A stretch of 64,000 nucleotides of DNA from Legionella sainthelensi (GTDB lineage Bacteria; Pseudomonadota; Gammaproteobacteria; Legionellales; Legionellaceae). The notes beneath the pieces are model-generated. The model ran no database searches, was not told where the DNA came from, and saw only the letters and a program-made list of their open reading frames with translations. Every line of letters starts with the position of its first letter. Position 1 is the stretch's first letter. The translations under genes were made by a program, and so were the position numbers. Positions 9,533 through 17,614 of the stretch are shown here, one piece after another. The stretch lies in contig NZ_LR134388.1 in NCBI RefSeq assembly GCF_900637685.1, forward strand, positions 3,189,001-3,253,000. The letters run 5' to 3'.

Positions 9533-10423
9533 CTACGCAATCAAAGCATCAAAAATCGCCATACGTACAAACACCCCATTAGTAACCTGTTGTAAAATAA
9601 AGGAGCTTGCACCATCAGCGACTTCACTCTCTATTTCTATGCCACGATTTATTGGGCCAGGGTGCATTACCATCACATCAGGTTTCGCATAATCCAATCG
9701 GTCTTTTGTTAAGGTAAAATCACGCCTAAAAGAATCTAAATCCAAATGATCCGATTCTAATAAACGTTCACGTTGTACACGTAAACAAATTACTACATCT
9801 GCATCAGTTAAACCATCGTGCAGGTTACTTGTCACTCGACCATAATGCAATGTCTTGGGTTGCCAAAGCTCTGGAGCAACGAAAACAAGCTCACCTACTC
9901 CCAATTGTGCACAAATACATTGAAATGAATTTGCTACTCGTGAATGTTTAATATTTCCTAAAATCGCTATTTTTAATTGATCCAAGCGCGGTTTTTGTTC
10001 CATAATCGTCATCATATCAAGCAAAGCTTGGCTTGGATGTGCATGCGTACCATCACCCGCATTAATGATATGAATCGAATTACCGATTTTATCGGCTAAA
10101 TTTTGTTGTAATCCTTCTTGCTCATGCCGAATCACAAAAAATTGAATTCCCATTGCCGCAAGTGTACGCACGGTATCCTCAATGACTTCCCCTTTCGTTT
10201 CAGAAGAACTTTGAAGATCCAAGTTAACAACAGGTATTGATAAACGATTAGCAGCCAACTCAAAACTCACTCGAGTCCGAGTACTGTTTTCATAAAATAA
10301 ATGGGCCACCGTGCTGGAACCATAGAAAGGATAATTTTTATGACGCTTAAAATAAATCGAGCGTTGCAAAATGGATTCAATTTGTTGTCGTGATAATTGA
10401 CTAATTTCTAGAAAATGATTCAT
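9533..10423 (-). CDS. pyrB: Aspartate carbamoyltransferase, catalytic chain
   Basis: Second step of pyrimidine synthesis: carbamoyl phosphate plus aspartate to carbamoyl-aspartate. It has 296 residues. The carbamoyl-phosphate loop is STRTR at residues 47-51, followed by HPSQALLDMMTI and the C-terminal MHPGPINRGIEI segment with the aspartate-binding residues. No pyrI regulatory chain is adjacent, as is usual where pyrB follows yqgE-ruvX. The three genes lie in the same direction, with 104 nt between ruvX and pyrB. Confidence 0.95.
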   Translation of the reverse strand: MNHFLEISQLSRQQIESILQRSIYFKRHKNYPFYGSSTVAHLFYENSTRTRVSFELAANRLSIPVVNLDLQSSSETKGEVIEDTVRTLAAMGIQFFVIRHEQEGLQQNLADKIGNSIHIINAGDGTHAHPSQALLDMMTIMEQKPRLDQLKIAILGNIKHSRVANSFQCICAQLGVGELVFVAPELWQPKTLHYGRVTSNLHDGLTDADVVICLRVQRERLLESDHLDLDSFRRDFTLTKDRLDYAKPDVMVMHPGPINRGIEIESEVADGASSFILQQVTNGVFVRMAIFDALIA

Positions 10424-10527
10424 AAAACCCTAAGCTATTCTTTAGAATGTATCTCACAAGATGAAACGAATACAAATCACTTTAATTTACCCTACGTCTC
10501 ATCTTATTAAAGACACATCCTGGAAAG

Positions 10528-10953
10528 TTATTCTGGATGTTGTAACCATTGCTCAAGTATAACACAAGCCGCTACACTATCCACCTCAGATTGCTTGATT
10601 TTACGATACCCACCTTGTGCGAACAATTGCTCTCGAGCAGCAACTGTTGAAAGTCGTTCATCAACCAAATGGACAGGGAGGACAAAACGCCTGTGTAATT
10701 CTTGAGCAAATCGACGAGCTGGAACAGTTGTATATAGTTCACTGCCATCAATGCATGTTGGTATGCCAACTACTAATGCTTGAGGGGACCACTGCGCAAT
10801 AACTTTAGCAACGGCATTCCAATCCGGCACGCCTGCACGAGCATTAAGCGTTGCTAAAGGTGAAGCACTGCATGTGAGTTGCTGACCTACAGCAACACCA
10901 ATTCGTTTATAACCAAAATCAAAACCTAAATAAACAGAACTAGGCATGACCAA
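10528..10953 (-). CDS. ruvX: RuvX/YqgF-family putative pre-16S rRNA nuclease
   Basis: RNase H-fold protein of 141 residues implicated in 16S rRNA 5'-end maturation (originally proposed as a Holliday junction resolvase). Motifs are LGFDFGYKRIGVAVG with the first catalytic Asp, ALVVGIPTCIDGS, and LVDERLSTVAAREQL with the acidic DER. The start overlaps the end of yqgE by 14 nt, implying translational coupling. ATG at 10944 (MPSSVYLGFD) is a close alternative start. Confidence 0.92.
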   Translation of the reverse strand: MVMPSSVYLGFDFGYKRIGVAVGQQLTCSASPLATLNARAGVPDWNAVAKVIAQWSPQALVVGIPTCIDGSELYTTVPARRFAQELHRRFVLPVHLVDERLSTVAAREQLFAQGGYRKIKQSEVDSVAACVILEQWLQHPE

Positions 10954-11503
10954 TATTCGAACTAAGTTGATTCATTTTGATTCCTAAAGTTGACCCTGCA
11001 TATTCCCAACGATCTTCAAAGGGTATCTCATACAGAATCTCTGAACGATAAGGACAAACCAACCAAGTATTCTCTAAGATTTCTTTTTCTAATTGATGTT
11101 CTACCCATCCTGCATAACCTAAAGTGATTAAAACTTCTTTTGGACCCTTGTCTTCAGCAATGGCACGAATAATATCATTTGATGTCGTTACCGTCACTTC
11201 TTCTTGCAAAAACAAACTGGATCGCCAAGTACCTAACTGTTTATGAATGACAAAGCCTCTTTCTGGCTGAACTGGACCCCCAAACATTAACGGTAAACGA
11301 CTTTGTTCTGAATGTATCGGCTCAATATGTAACTGCTCAAAAACTATAGACAAAGGAAATTGCATGGGGCGATTAATAATGAGACCAACCGAACCCTGTT
11401 CATGATGCTCGCAAATATAAATCACAGTTCTTTCAAAGTTCGGATCATTGAGAGACGGCATAGCAATCAACAAGTGATTAGCCAAGGAGCTTATAATTGC
11501 CAT
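10940..11503 (-). CDS. YqgE/AlgH family protein
   Basis: UPF0301 protein of 187 residues. Characteristic segments are LANHLLIAMPSLNDPNFERTV at the N-terminus, GSVGLIINRPM, MFGGPVQPERGFVIH and LGYAGWVEHQLEKEI. Molecular function is unproven. The yqgE-ruvX-pyrB order is widely conserved in gammaproteobacteria and supports the calls of all three. The coding start overlaps nothing upstream, and 218 nt separate it from the divergent phosphate-transport genes. Confidence 0.92.
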   Translation of the reverse strand: MAIISSLANHLLIAMPSLNDPNFERTVIYICEHHEQGSVGLIINRPMQFPLSIVFEQLHIEPIHSEQSRLPLMFGGPVQPERGFVIHKQLGTWRSSLFLQEEVTVTTSNDIIRAIAEDKGPKEVLITLGYAGWVEHQLEKEILENTWLVCPYRSEILYEIPFEDRWEYAGSTLGIKMNQLSSNIGHA

Positions 11504-11642
11504 GGACCCTCCCGAAAAAGTAATTTTTACTTATTTGTCTCTTATTTTAAGTATATACTATAAACAGATTTGATTGCTTTTAATTCATAATTTTTAAAAA
11601 CTGAACTTTACGTCAGATAGTGCTTGTTTTGCAAAAAAATCT

Positions 11643-11658
11643 TTGAACTTAAGTTCAA
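11643..11658. promoter_or_regulatory. Perfect 16-bp palindrome (operator candidate) upstream of the phosphate transport pair
   Basis: TTGAACTTAAGTTCAA reads identically on both strands. It ends 3 nt before the candidate -35 box of the downstream promoter, a typical spot for a dimeric regulator. I do not recognise it as a Pho box or Fur box. Confidence 0.55.
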
Positions 11659-11661
11659 CAG

Positions 11662-11690
11662 TTTTGTTCCTGTAAAAGTTTGGGTATACT
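11662..11690 (+). promoter_or_regulatory. Candidate sigma-70 promoter for DUF47-pit
   Basis: TTTTGT (11662-11667), a 17-nt spacer and TATACT (11685-11690). The -10 is good and the -35 is weak, as expected where an activator helps. It lies 31 nt upstream of the chosen ATG at 11722. Confidence 0.4.
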
Positions 11691-11721
11691 TCACAAAAAT
11701 TTGCTTAAGAGACTCAATATC

Positions 11722-12393
11722 ATGAGCAGCATATTTAATATGTTTGGTCCTTCACCAATAAGGCCTATAGAACAACACATGCGTAAAGTTCACCAATGCG
11801 CAAAACAACTCTACCCTTTTTTTGAGGCCGTTTTAAAAAAAGATTGGGCAACAGCGGATAAAATTAAAGAAAAAATTCTTGATTTCGAAAAAGAAGCTGA
11901 TTTAATTAAGCGTGATTTACGTCTTCATTTGCCTACTGGGCTTTTCCTTCCCGTTTCACGAACGGATCTGCTTGAGCTTCTCAGTGCCCAAGATCTCATC
12001 GCCAATAAAACGGAGGACATCGCGATTTTAATCACCAGCAGGAAAATGACCATCCCCGAATCTTTGGTCCCTGATTTCATGCCTTTTTTAAACCGCTGTC
12101 TCGATGCATCAAAACAAGCGTGTAAAGCAATTAATGAGCTAGACGAATTATTAGAAACAGGTTTCAGAGGTTCTGAGGTTAAAATCGTCGAAGAAATGAT
12201 TTTGAAACTCTATGAAATTGAACATGATAGCGATGCACGACTTGCAGAACTAAGGCATCGTATTTTTGAAATCGAAAAAGATTTATCAGCCATTGATACA
12301 ATTTTTCTATATAAATTGGTCCAGTGGATTGATGATTTAGCTGATGATGCCCAACATGTAGGCAGTCGTCTCCAGATTTTAATTGCCCGGTAG
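11722..12393 (+). CDS. DUF47/PhoU-like Pit accessory protein
   Basis: A helical protein of 223 residues (TIGR00153, DUF47 family) resembling PhoU, found paired with Pit transporters and thought to modulate them. Segments such as HMRKVHQCAKQLYPFFEAVL, FEKEADLIKRDLRLHLPTGLFLPVSRTDLLEL and ADDAQHVGSRLQILI carry the E-x-x-x-D-type metal-binding repeats of the family. The open frame extends upstream to a TTG at 11680, but ATG 11722 (MSSIFNMFG) matches family length and follows the promoter. The pit start is only 9 nt after its stop. Confidence 0.88.
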   Translation: MSSIFNMFGPSPIRPIEQHMRKVHQCAKQLYPFFEAVLKKDWATADKIKEKILDFEKEADLIKRDLRLHLPTGLFLPVSRTDLLELLSAQDLIANKTEDIAILITSRKMTIPESLVPDFMPFLNRCLDASKQACKAINELDELLETGFRGSEVKIVEEMILKLYEIEHDSDARLAELRHRIFEIEKDLSAIDTIFLYKLVQWIDDLADDAQHVGSRLQILIAR

Positions 12394-12402
12394 TCAAACT
12401 CT

Positions 12403-13656
12403 ATGGATTATTCAATCGTATATCTTCTTGCAGCAGTTATTTTATGTTTTCTAATGACTTGGGGCGTTGGTGCTAATGACTTAGCGAATGTCATGAGTAC
12501 TACTATGGGATCTAAAGCAGTTACGGTCAGACAAGCCATGTTGATCGCCATCATTTTTGAATTTGCCGGTGCTTTTTTGGGAGGGACAGGTGTCACAGAA
12601 ACAATGCGCGATGGAATTATAAACTCCAGCCAATTATCCGGAGAACCATTAATTCTTATCGAGGGCATGCTTGGTGTTTTATTAGCCTGTACCATCTGGA
12701 TGAATCTGGCAAGTTATCTGGGATTTCCTGTTTCCATTACTAATGCCTTAGTAGGCTCAATGGTAGGTTTTGGAGCTGTAGTATTAGGGCCTCAAGCAAT
12801 TCATTGGAACCAAGTCAGCAGGATAGCCATCAGTTGGGTTACTTCCCCAATGATTTCAGGGGTTACTGCCTTCATGTTATTTACAAGTATTCAGCAAACC
12901 ATCTTTGTCAAAAGCAACCCACTCACTAAAGCTAAATTATATATCCCCATTTATCTTTTTCTTATTGGTTCTATTTTGTCATTTATTACTGTATTTAAAG
13001 GATTGAATCACTTTCATATTCACCTTAATTTTAAACAAAATTTAGCAGTTACCTTAGCAACCAGTATCATCATTACTGCTATTGGGATAATCATTATCAA
13101 GCGAATTCCCGAGCCTCATCGAATAAGACGTCGAGAACGCTTTATACAAGTTGAAAAATATTTTGCGGTGCTTATGGCAATGACAGCCTGTGCTATGGCT
13201 TTTGCTCATGGCTCAAATGATGTTGCACTTGCCGTGGGCCCGCTCTCAATTATCCACAGCCTAGTCATGAGTTCACCCGAAGTTTTTAATGCTAATAATT
13301 ACCCTGCTTGGATTATATTATTAGGTTGTGTCGGAGTGGTCACGGGCCTTCTTATGTATGGCAGAAAAGTAATTGAAACTGTGGGAAGTGGCATAACCGC
13401 ACTCACCCCTAGCCGAGCATTTGCTGCAACTCTTTCTGCAGCAACAACAGTTGTAGTGGCTACAAGTACGGGCATTCCGGTTTCAGCAACACAAACTTTA
13501 GTTGGAGCAGTTCTTGGAGTGGGATTAGCACGCGGTATTGGTGCTTTGAATTTAATTGTTATTCGTAATATTTTTATGTCTTGGATATTGACCTTACCGG
13601 CAGCCTCTATTTTAACAATTTTATCTTACAAGTTATTACACGCATTCCTTGGATAA
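12403..13656 (+). CDS. pit: Inorganic phosphate transporter, Pit family
   Basis: Low-affinity, cation-coupled phosphate permease of 417 residues with about ten membrane segments. The duplicated family signature is present twice: GANDLANVMSTTMGSKAVTVRQA near the N-terminus and AFAHGSNDVALAVGPLS in the second half, both with the GxND core. The C-terminal ATSTGIPVSATQTLVGAVLGVGLARG repeat segment is also typical. It forms a two-gene operon with the upstream DUF47 gene. Confidence 0.93.
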   Translation: MDYSIVYLLAAVILCFLMTWGVGANDLANVMSTTMGSKAVTVRQAMLIAIIFEFAGAFLGGTGVTETMRDGIINSSQLSGEPLILIEGMLGVLLACTIWMNLASYLGFPVSITNALVGSMVGFGAVVLGPQAIHWNQVSRIAISWVTSPMISGVTAFMLFTSIQQTIFVKSNPLTKAKLYIPIYLFLIGSILSFITVFKGLNHFHIHLNFKQNLAVTLATSIIITAIGIIIIKRIPEPHRIRRRERFIQVEKYFAVLMAMTACAMAFAHGSNDVALAVGPLSIIHSLVMSSPEVFNANNYPAWIILLGCVGVVTGLLMYGRKVIETVGSGITALTPSRAFAATLSAATTVVVATSTGIPVSATQTLVGAVLGVGLARGIGALNLIVIRNIFMSWILTLPAASILTILSYKLLHAFLG

Positions 13657-13684
13657 ATAACCAAGCTAGAAGAATATTAGGGGC

Positions 13685-13704
13685 AACCTAAGGGATTAGG
13701 TTTT
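13685..13704 (+). terminator. Hairpin terminator after pit
   Basis: AACCTAA (13685-13691), loop GGGA, TTAGGTT (13696-13702) then TT. It is a short AT-rich stem with a modest T-run, 29 nt past the pit stop codon. The remainder of 13705-13934 shows no gene or recognisable structure. Confidence 0.35.
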
Positions 13705-13934
13705 CATATTATAGAGATCCTGTCGCCTAGAAAAATAGCTGTCACTTAGTCACAGTTAAAAATCTTGATAGAAAGCAGGAAATTTGCGTTAGAGTTGAAA
13801 AAAGGCTCTCAAAGCTCAGCATAGGCAGCTGTGTGGGTATTTAGAGCGCTTTTTCAAGTTATGCAGTAGAAGATTCAGACTAAAGTATAGAGTTTAATCT
13901 CAATTACTATCGTCGCATAGAAAATCATGGACGA

Positions 13935-14120
13935 TTAAAATTCTTCCCAAATTTCGCCTTTTTCATCTTTGTAATCTTTATTATCACGCATCAAAAAAAT
14001 ACGCTTATGTTTGTTAATTTCTTTAAGTTGTGATGCTGATTTAGAATGCGTGGCATCAAATTCAAATAAAAATTTATCATAAGGACTAACATAAGCTTTA
14101 TCTATATCATTTGAGTTCAT
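13935..14120 (-). CDS. Small conserved protein (CBU_0585-like?)
   Basis: A 61-residue charged soluble protein with DKAYVSPYDKFLFEFDATHSKSASQLKEINKHKRIFLMRD. The pattern KAYVSPxDxFLxEFD followed by KSxSQxKEIxKxxRI resembles a small family named after Coxiella CBU_0585, recalled from memory rather than searched. Coding is supported by length-appropriate composition and by isolation in an otherwise empty interval; the function is unknown. The flanks 13705-13934 and 14121-14391 hold no other gene that I can see. Confidence 0.5.
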   Translation of the reverse strand: MNSNDIDKAYVSPYDKFLFEFDATHSKSASQLKEINKHKRIFLMRDNKDYKDEKGEIWEEF

Positions 14121-14391
14121 AACAAATCCAGAGTAACTTTAATTTTATTAAGGTATTTTATAGCTTTTTTATCTAAGTTACCATTACCCTATAAAAAGCA
14201 ATTTAAGTTTTGTTCGCAAGCTAAAGACATCAACCCTATGTTTGCTTTGAATTTTTTATACACTACAGCGATGATTATTGTGTTCACGAAAATATTCAAA
14301 AAAAATTACCTCTCAACTTGTTCCGCTTGCTTAATCCAAACTTAATTGTTTTTTTAGGATTATTCCATTTAAAAAGATAAGAGGCAGCAAC

Positions 14392-15366
14392 ATGAGTTTA
14401 AAAAAAGCAGAGTTACATGTTCATTTAGAAGGCACTATTACTCCTGAATTAGCGACAAAACTAGCGAAACGAAATCAATTAATTTTGCCTGAAGGACTTG
14501 TCGCTCCTGATGGGAAAAGCTATTTATCCAAGGACTTTCTCGACTTTTTAAAAGTTTACGATACCTTAGCTGCGGTAATAAAACATCCTCAAGATTATTA
14601 TGACATTACTTTCGATTACTTAAGATCTCGTGCTCAAGAGGATGCTATCTATGTAGAAATGATGTACTCTCCTGACCATGCCGAACTTTCCAGTAAAATA
14701 CCTTCTGCGGAGCACTTAACAGCAATTCAACAAGCAATTGACGATGCTAAAGAACAATTCAATATTGTAGGACGTATTATCGTTACAGCGGTTCGTCATT
14801 TTGGTGTAGAAGCCGTAGAGCGGGTTGCGCAACAAACACATAAAGATAAATTTCCCTGTGTAACTGGTTTTGGTTTAGGAGGAGATGAAGCGAAATTTCC
14901 ACCCAAATTATTCACTAAAGCCTATCAAATTGCAGCTGACGCTGGATTACAGTGTACAGTACATGCTGGGGAATTTGCTTCCGCAGCTGGGATGGATGAA
15001 GCAATGGATTATCTTCCCATTCAACGCATAGGGCATGGAGTTAATTCAATCTACTCACCAAATACTATGGCAAGAGTCAGGGATAAAGGAATTACTTTAG
15101 AAATCTGCCCAAGCAGCAATATCTTTCTAGGTCTTTTTAAAAATATGAGCGAACATCCTTTTCCTAAGTTTTATGAGGCAGGAATTAAGATCAGCATCAG
15201 CTCAGATGACCCCCCGTTCATGAGTACAACGCTAGGCCACGAATATAACCGCGTACAAAATTCTTATAATTATGATGATCAAACAATGAATTCAATTACA
15301 CGAATGGCGATAGAGGCTGCTTTTGTTGACTCCAAAACAAAATCAGAGTTACTTGCAAGGATTTAA
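14392..15366 (+). CDS. add: Adenosine deaminase
   Basis: Zinc hydrolase of purine salvage converting adenosine to inosine. It has 324 residues. Zinc and catalytic motifs are in order: HVHLEG near residue 9, TVHAGE mid-protein, RIGHGVNS, and SISSDDPPFMSTTLGHEY near the C-terminus. SDDP is compatible with either adenosine or adenine deaminases of this superfamily, so substrate choice is inferred. AAGAGG lies upstream of the ATG. An inverted-repeat element follows the stop. Confidence 0.85.
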   Translation: MSLKKAELHVHLEGTITPELATKLAKRNQLILPEGLVAPDGKSYLSKDFLDFLKVYDTLAAVIKHPQDYYDITFDYLRSRAQEDAIYVEMMYSPDHAELSSKIPSAEHLTAIQQAIDDAKEQFNIVGRIIVTAVRHFGVEAVERVAQQTHKDKFPCVTGFGLGGDEAKFPPKLFTKAYQIAADAGLQCTVHAGEFASAAGMDEAMDYLPIQRIGHGVNSIYSPNTMARVRDKGITLEICPSSNIFLGLFKNMSEHPFPKFYEAGIKISISSDDPPFMSTTLGHEYNRVQNSYNYDDQTMNSITRMAIEAAFVDSKTKSELLARI

Positions 15367-15380
15367 GGAAGTATAAGTTC

Positions 15381-15439
15381 TATAGGGTCTGTTGACAGCT
15401 CATCGTCATCGGGGGGAGCAACCGTCAACAGGCTCTATA
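15381..15439. repeat. MITE-like element with 16-bp near-perfect terminal inverted repeats
   Basis: The left arm, TATAGGGTCTGTTGAC (15381-15396), and the right arm, GTCAACAGGCTCTATA (15424-15439), are inverted copies with 14 of 16 matches around a 27-nt core containing a G6 run. The ends resemble those of small non-autonomous insertion elements. The right arm is followed by A5T, so it could also fold as a terminator downstream of add. Confidence 0.5.
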
Positions 15440-15484
15440 AAAATAATCAAATTTTATATCGAACCGCTTTTATATTAGATTGCA

Positions 15485-15945
15485 TTAATCTCGATGCAGC
15501 TCGCCCATAAGCTGTTCAATATAACGCCTGCAAGTAAGTGGGTGATGTAAAAAGTTAATAATGCGACGAGTACCGCCTGTACCTGTAATACAAACCAGAC
15601 CGTAACTTAAAAGACTCCCTAAGATTGATTGACGTATATCAATCGCTTCTATCTTGCTTAATGGTATATCAATCGTTTGCCTGACTATAACTCCTGTACG
15701 AATAATGACATGATTTTTTTAATCGTAAGAGATGAAAAATAATAAGTCATCCATGTCATTCCAGTCCATAATAAAGCCAAAGCAGCTGCTCCATATCCTG
15801 CTTTTTCTAACATAACGAGATCAGTATTATGAACAATTGCTAAAGCAACACATAAGCTGAGTACAGGCCAAAAAAATATAATCCAATGCATACGGGTAAA
15901 AAAGATAATATCATTAGGATTGTTATTATTCTGCTTTTCAAACAT
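15485..15945 (-). pseudogene. Bacterial PH-domain (bPH2) membrane protein, frameshifted
   Basis: The N-terminal frame (15685-15945) encodes two membrane helices (WIIFFWPVLSLCVALAIV and YGAAALALLWTGMTWMTYYF) and SSLTIKK, then shifts into IMSLFVQEL and stops. The neighbouring frame continues with NHVIIRTGVIVRQTIDIPLS, IEAIDIRQSILGSLLSYGLV and CITGTGGTRRIINFLHHPLT, ending with a TAA at 15485-15487. This is the classical YdbT/YdbS-type bacterial PH domain. One extra A in the run A7 (T7 on the plus strand, 15714-15720) would restore a protein of about 153 residues. The family's role is unclear. It may be a real pseudogene or a homopolymer sequencing error. Confidence 0.8.
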
Positions 15946-16001
15946 TAGTTTCCACCTATGGTCCTGAGTGTTTTGCTAAAAATTATGATATTCCATTTAA
16001 C

Positions 16002-16487
16002 ATGAATTTGCTATTCTATACTTATCTTATTAAAAATTTCCAAATGAAAATGCGTTCTATAAGTCACTGCCTCAACAAACAACTTGCCGAAATTTGCCAA
16101 CGCTCTTTTCAACTAGAAGAACTGTCTCATAGAGTAAAACAATTACTCCCAGAAAATTTAGTTACAGAATGTTATGTTGGAAGCTTTAATAAAGGTTGCT
16201 TAGTGCTCACTACTACCAATGCTGTATGGGCAACACAGTTGCGTTATATCCTACCAGAATTACGTGATCGGTTGCGTAAAGAAGCGGGTATATATCAACT
16301 GTCTTCAATTAAAATAACCGTCACCACACCAACTTTTCAACATGAAAAACCAATTCAACATCAAAAAAATGCATTATCAGAGAAGGCTAAAGCTACAATT
16401 GTTCATGAAAGCCAGCAGTGTACTTATGAGCCATTACAAAAAGCTTTATTGCGCTTAGCAGATCATGAGAGTAGTCAAACGAGCTAG
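16002..16487 (+). CDS. DUF721 / DciA-family protein
   Basis: DciA (DUF721) proteins recruit or load the replicative helicase DnaB in bacteria lacking DnaC/DnaI. Here the DUF721 core spans VKQLLPENLVTECYVGSFNKGCLVLTTTNAVWATQLRYILPELRDRLRKEAG, including the typical N-A-x-W-A-x-x-L segment. The C-terminus (from about residue 110) is a polar tail. The first ATG is at 16002; ATG 16044 or 16050 (MRSISHCLNK) better fits family N-termini, and no clear ribosome-binding site decides. It lies near lpxC as in many gammaproteobacteria, though an M13 peptidase and two small genes intervene. Confidence 0.75.
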   Translation: MNLLFYTYLIKNFQMKMRSISHCLNKQLAEICQRSFQLEELSHRVKQLLPENLVTECYVGSFNKGCLVLTTTNAVWATQLRYILPELRDRLRKEAGIYQLSSIKITVTTPTFQHEKPIQHQKNALSEKAKATIVHESQQCTYEPLQKALLRLADHESSQTS

Positions 16488-16651
16488 ACTACTCACTTTA
16501 AAACAGTTGCCCAATATTTTGCTCACACTATAAAGAGCGCTATTATAATAACAGGATTGAAACACCAGCATCATGGATTGATTTTATTTTGTGGTTATAG
16601 ATAAAAAAGCAGGAAGCCATAATACTTATATCTCAACAAAGCTGGCTTTAT

Positions 16652-16936
16652 TTAGCTGTACTCATTAGTTTTTTTAAGGCAATAAAATAAAAAAATAACT
16701 AAAAAATATACAAAAAGTGGTTTAATAAAAACATTGAAGATAAAAATCATTTGTAAAAATATACTGTTTGAATGCCATAACATTTTATAGAAGGTTAATG
16801 TATCTAATGGCTGATAGTTTTTTACATATAACAGCAGTGCTACTTGCTTAATAATAAAAAAACTAAGTATGGCGCAGAGAAAAGCAATTATATGCCTTAT
16901 TGAATAAACAACATCAAACCATACCTTGCTTTTCAT
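16652..16936 (-). CDS. Small membrane protein, unknown
   Basis: The chosen ATG at 16936 (MKSKVWFDVVYSIRH) is preceded by GAGGA at ribosome-binding distance, giving 94 residues. The frame is open upstream to a TTG at 17005 and beyond, without an ATG. Two hydrophobic segments are clear: IIAFLCAILSFFIIKQVALLLYV and MIFIFNVFIKPLFVYFLVIF. The tail is basic (YCLKKTNEYS). I recognise no family. It may be co-transcribed with the GRDP-like gene upstream. The 164-nt gap 16488-16651 before its 3' end shows nothing. Confidence 0.5.
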   Translation of the reverse strand: MKSKVWFDVVYSIRHIIAFLCAILSFFIIKQVALLLYVKNYQPLDTLTFYKMLWHSNSIFLQMIFIFNVFIKPLFVYFLVIFLFYCLKKTNEYS

Positions 16937-17040
16937 TAAGCTTCCTCGCCATGAAGGTTGAGGCAAATCCCTATTTATTTCACGAATACTCAGACTATGT
17001 AGCAATGTGCAAAGAATTGCATAGCGGTTAGGTAATCGCG

Positions 17041-17533
17041 TTAACTTGTTTCTACGAGAGCCATTTCAAATCGTCGTGATACCCACTCGACACCAAGATA
17101 AGTGAAACAGTCTTGTAAATAATCAGCTAATTCGTCTTCTTCCATGACATGCTCAAAACCGATGGGCTCTATATCATGATGAAAGTAGGCCCCAAAATAA
17201 TGTATAGAAAAAGCTACATAATCGCGAGTATGTAAAATAAATGCATGCCATAGTTCATCAAGAAGTAGTAAAGGACCAAAAAGATAGGTTTTTTTACCCA
17301 GTTTTGCTCTTTGATTGTTTAACCACATCCAAGACAATAAATCAGTAAATAACTCATTTACCTCTTGCACAGTAAGCTCAGGACGGTGATAACAAAAATA
17401 CGTTACAACCGTCTTATTTTGATAAAGTAATATATCCGGTAATTCTATGTTATTAGCCACAACATGTTTTCTTCGAACTTGGCTTTTGAGTAACATATCG
17501 CACAATACGGCAAATCATTTCTTCTTTAGTCAT
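17041..17533 (-). CDS. GRDP-like (glycine-rich-domain-containing-protein-like) protein, 5' end uncertain
   Basis: The frame 17041-17496 carries LLLDELWHAFILHTRDYVAF followed by HYFGAYFHHDIEP, the W-H-x-x-I/L-x-T-R-x-Y and F-G-x-x-x-H-H pattern of the PF07173-like family. Function is unknown in bacteria. The frame's own ATG (17496) lacks a good ribosome-binding site. By contrast an ATG at 17533, preceded by AGGAGAG, opens another frame (MTKEEMICRIVRYVTQKPSSKK) that joins this one smoothly if one A of A4 (T4 on the plus strand, 17467-17470) is dropped. I therefore suspect that the true start is 17533 and that a frameshift lies at 17467-17470. The protein would be about 164 residues. Confidence 0.6.
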
Positions 17534-17614
17534 TATTCTCTCCTAAAAAGTTAATATTCAACCAGATTGTAATTCATTTACTGAAATGAAACATTAGAAC
17601 ATTCACTTTATTAC

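Noticed and set aside
16937-17058. Fusion of the GRDP-like protein and the small membrane protein through a frameshift at 17041
   Set aside because: The frames can be joined by one added A, but the membrane gene has its own GAGGA-ATG at 16936, so separate genes are simpler.
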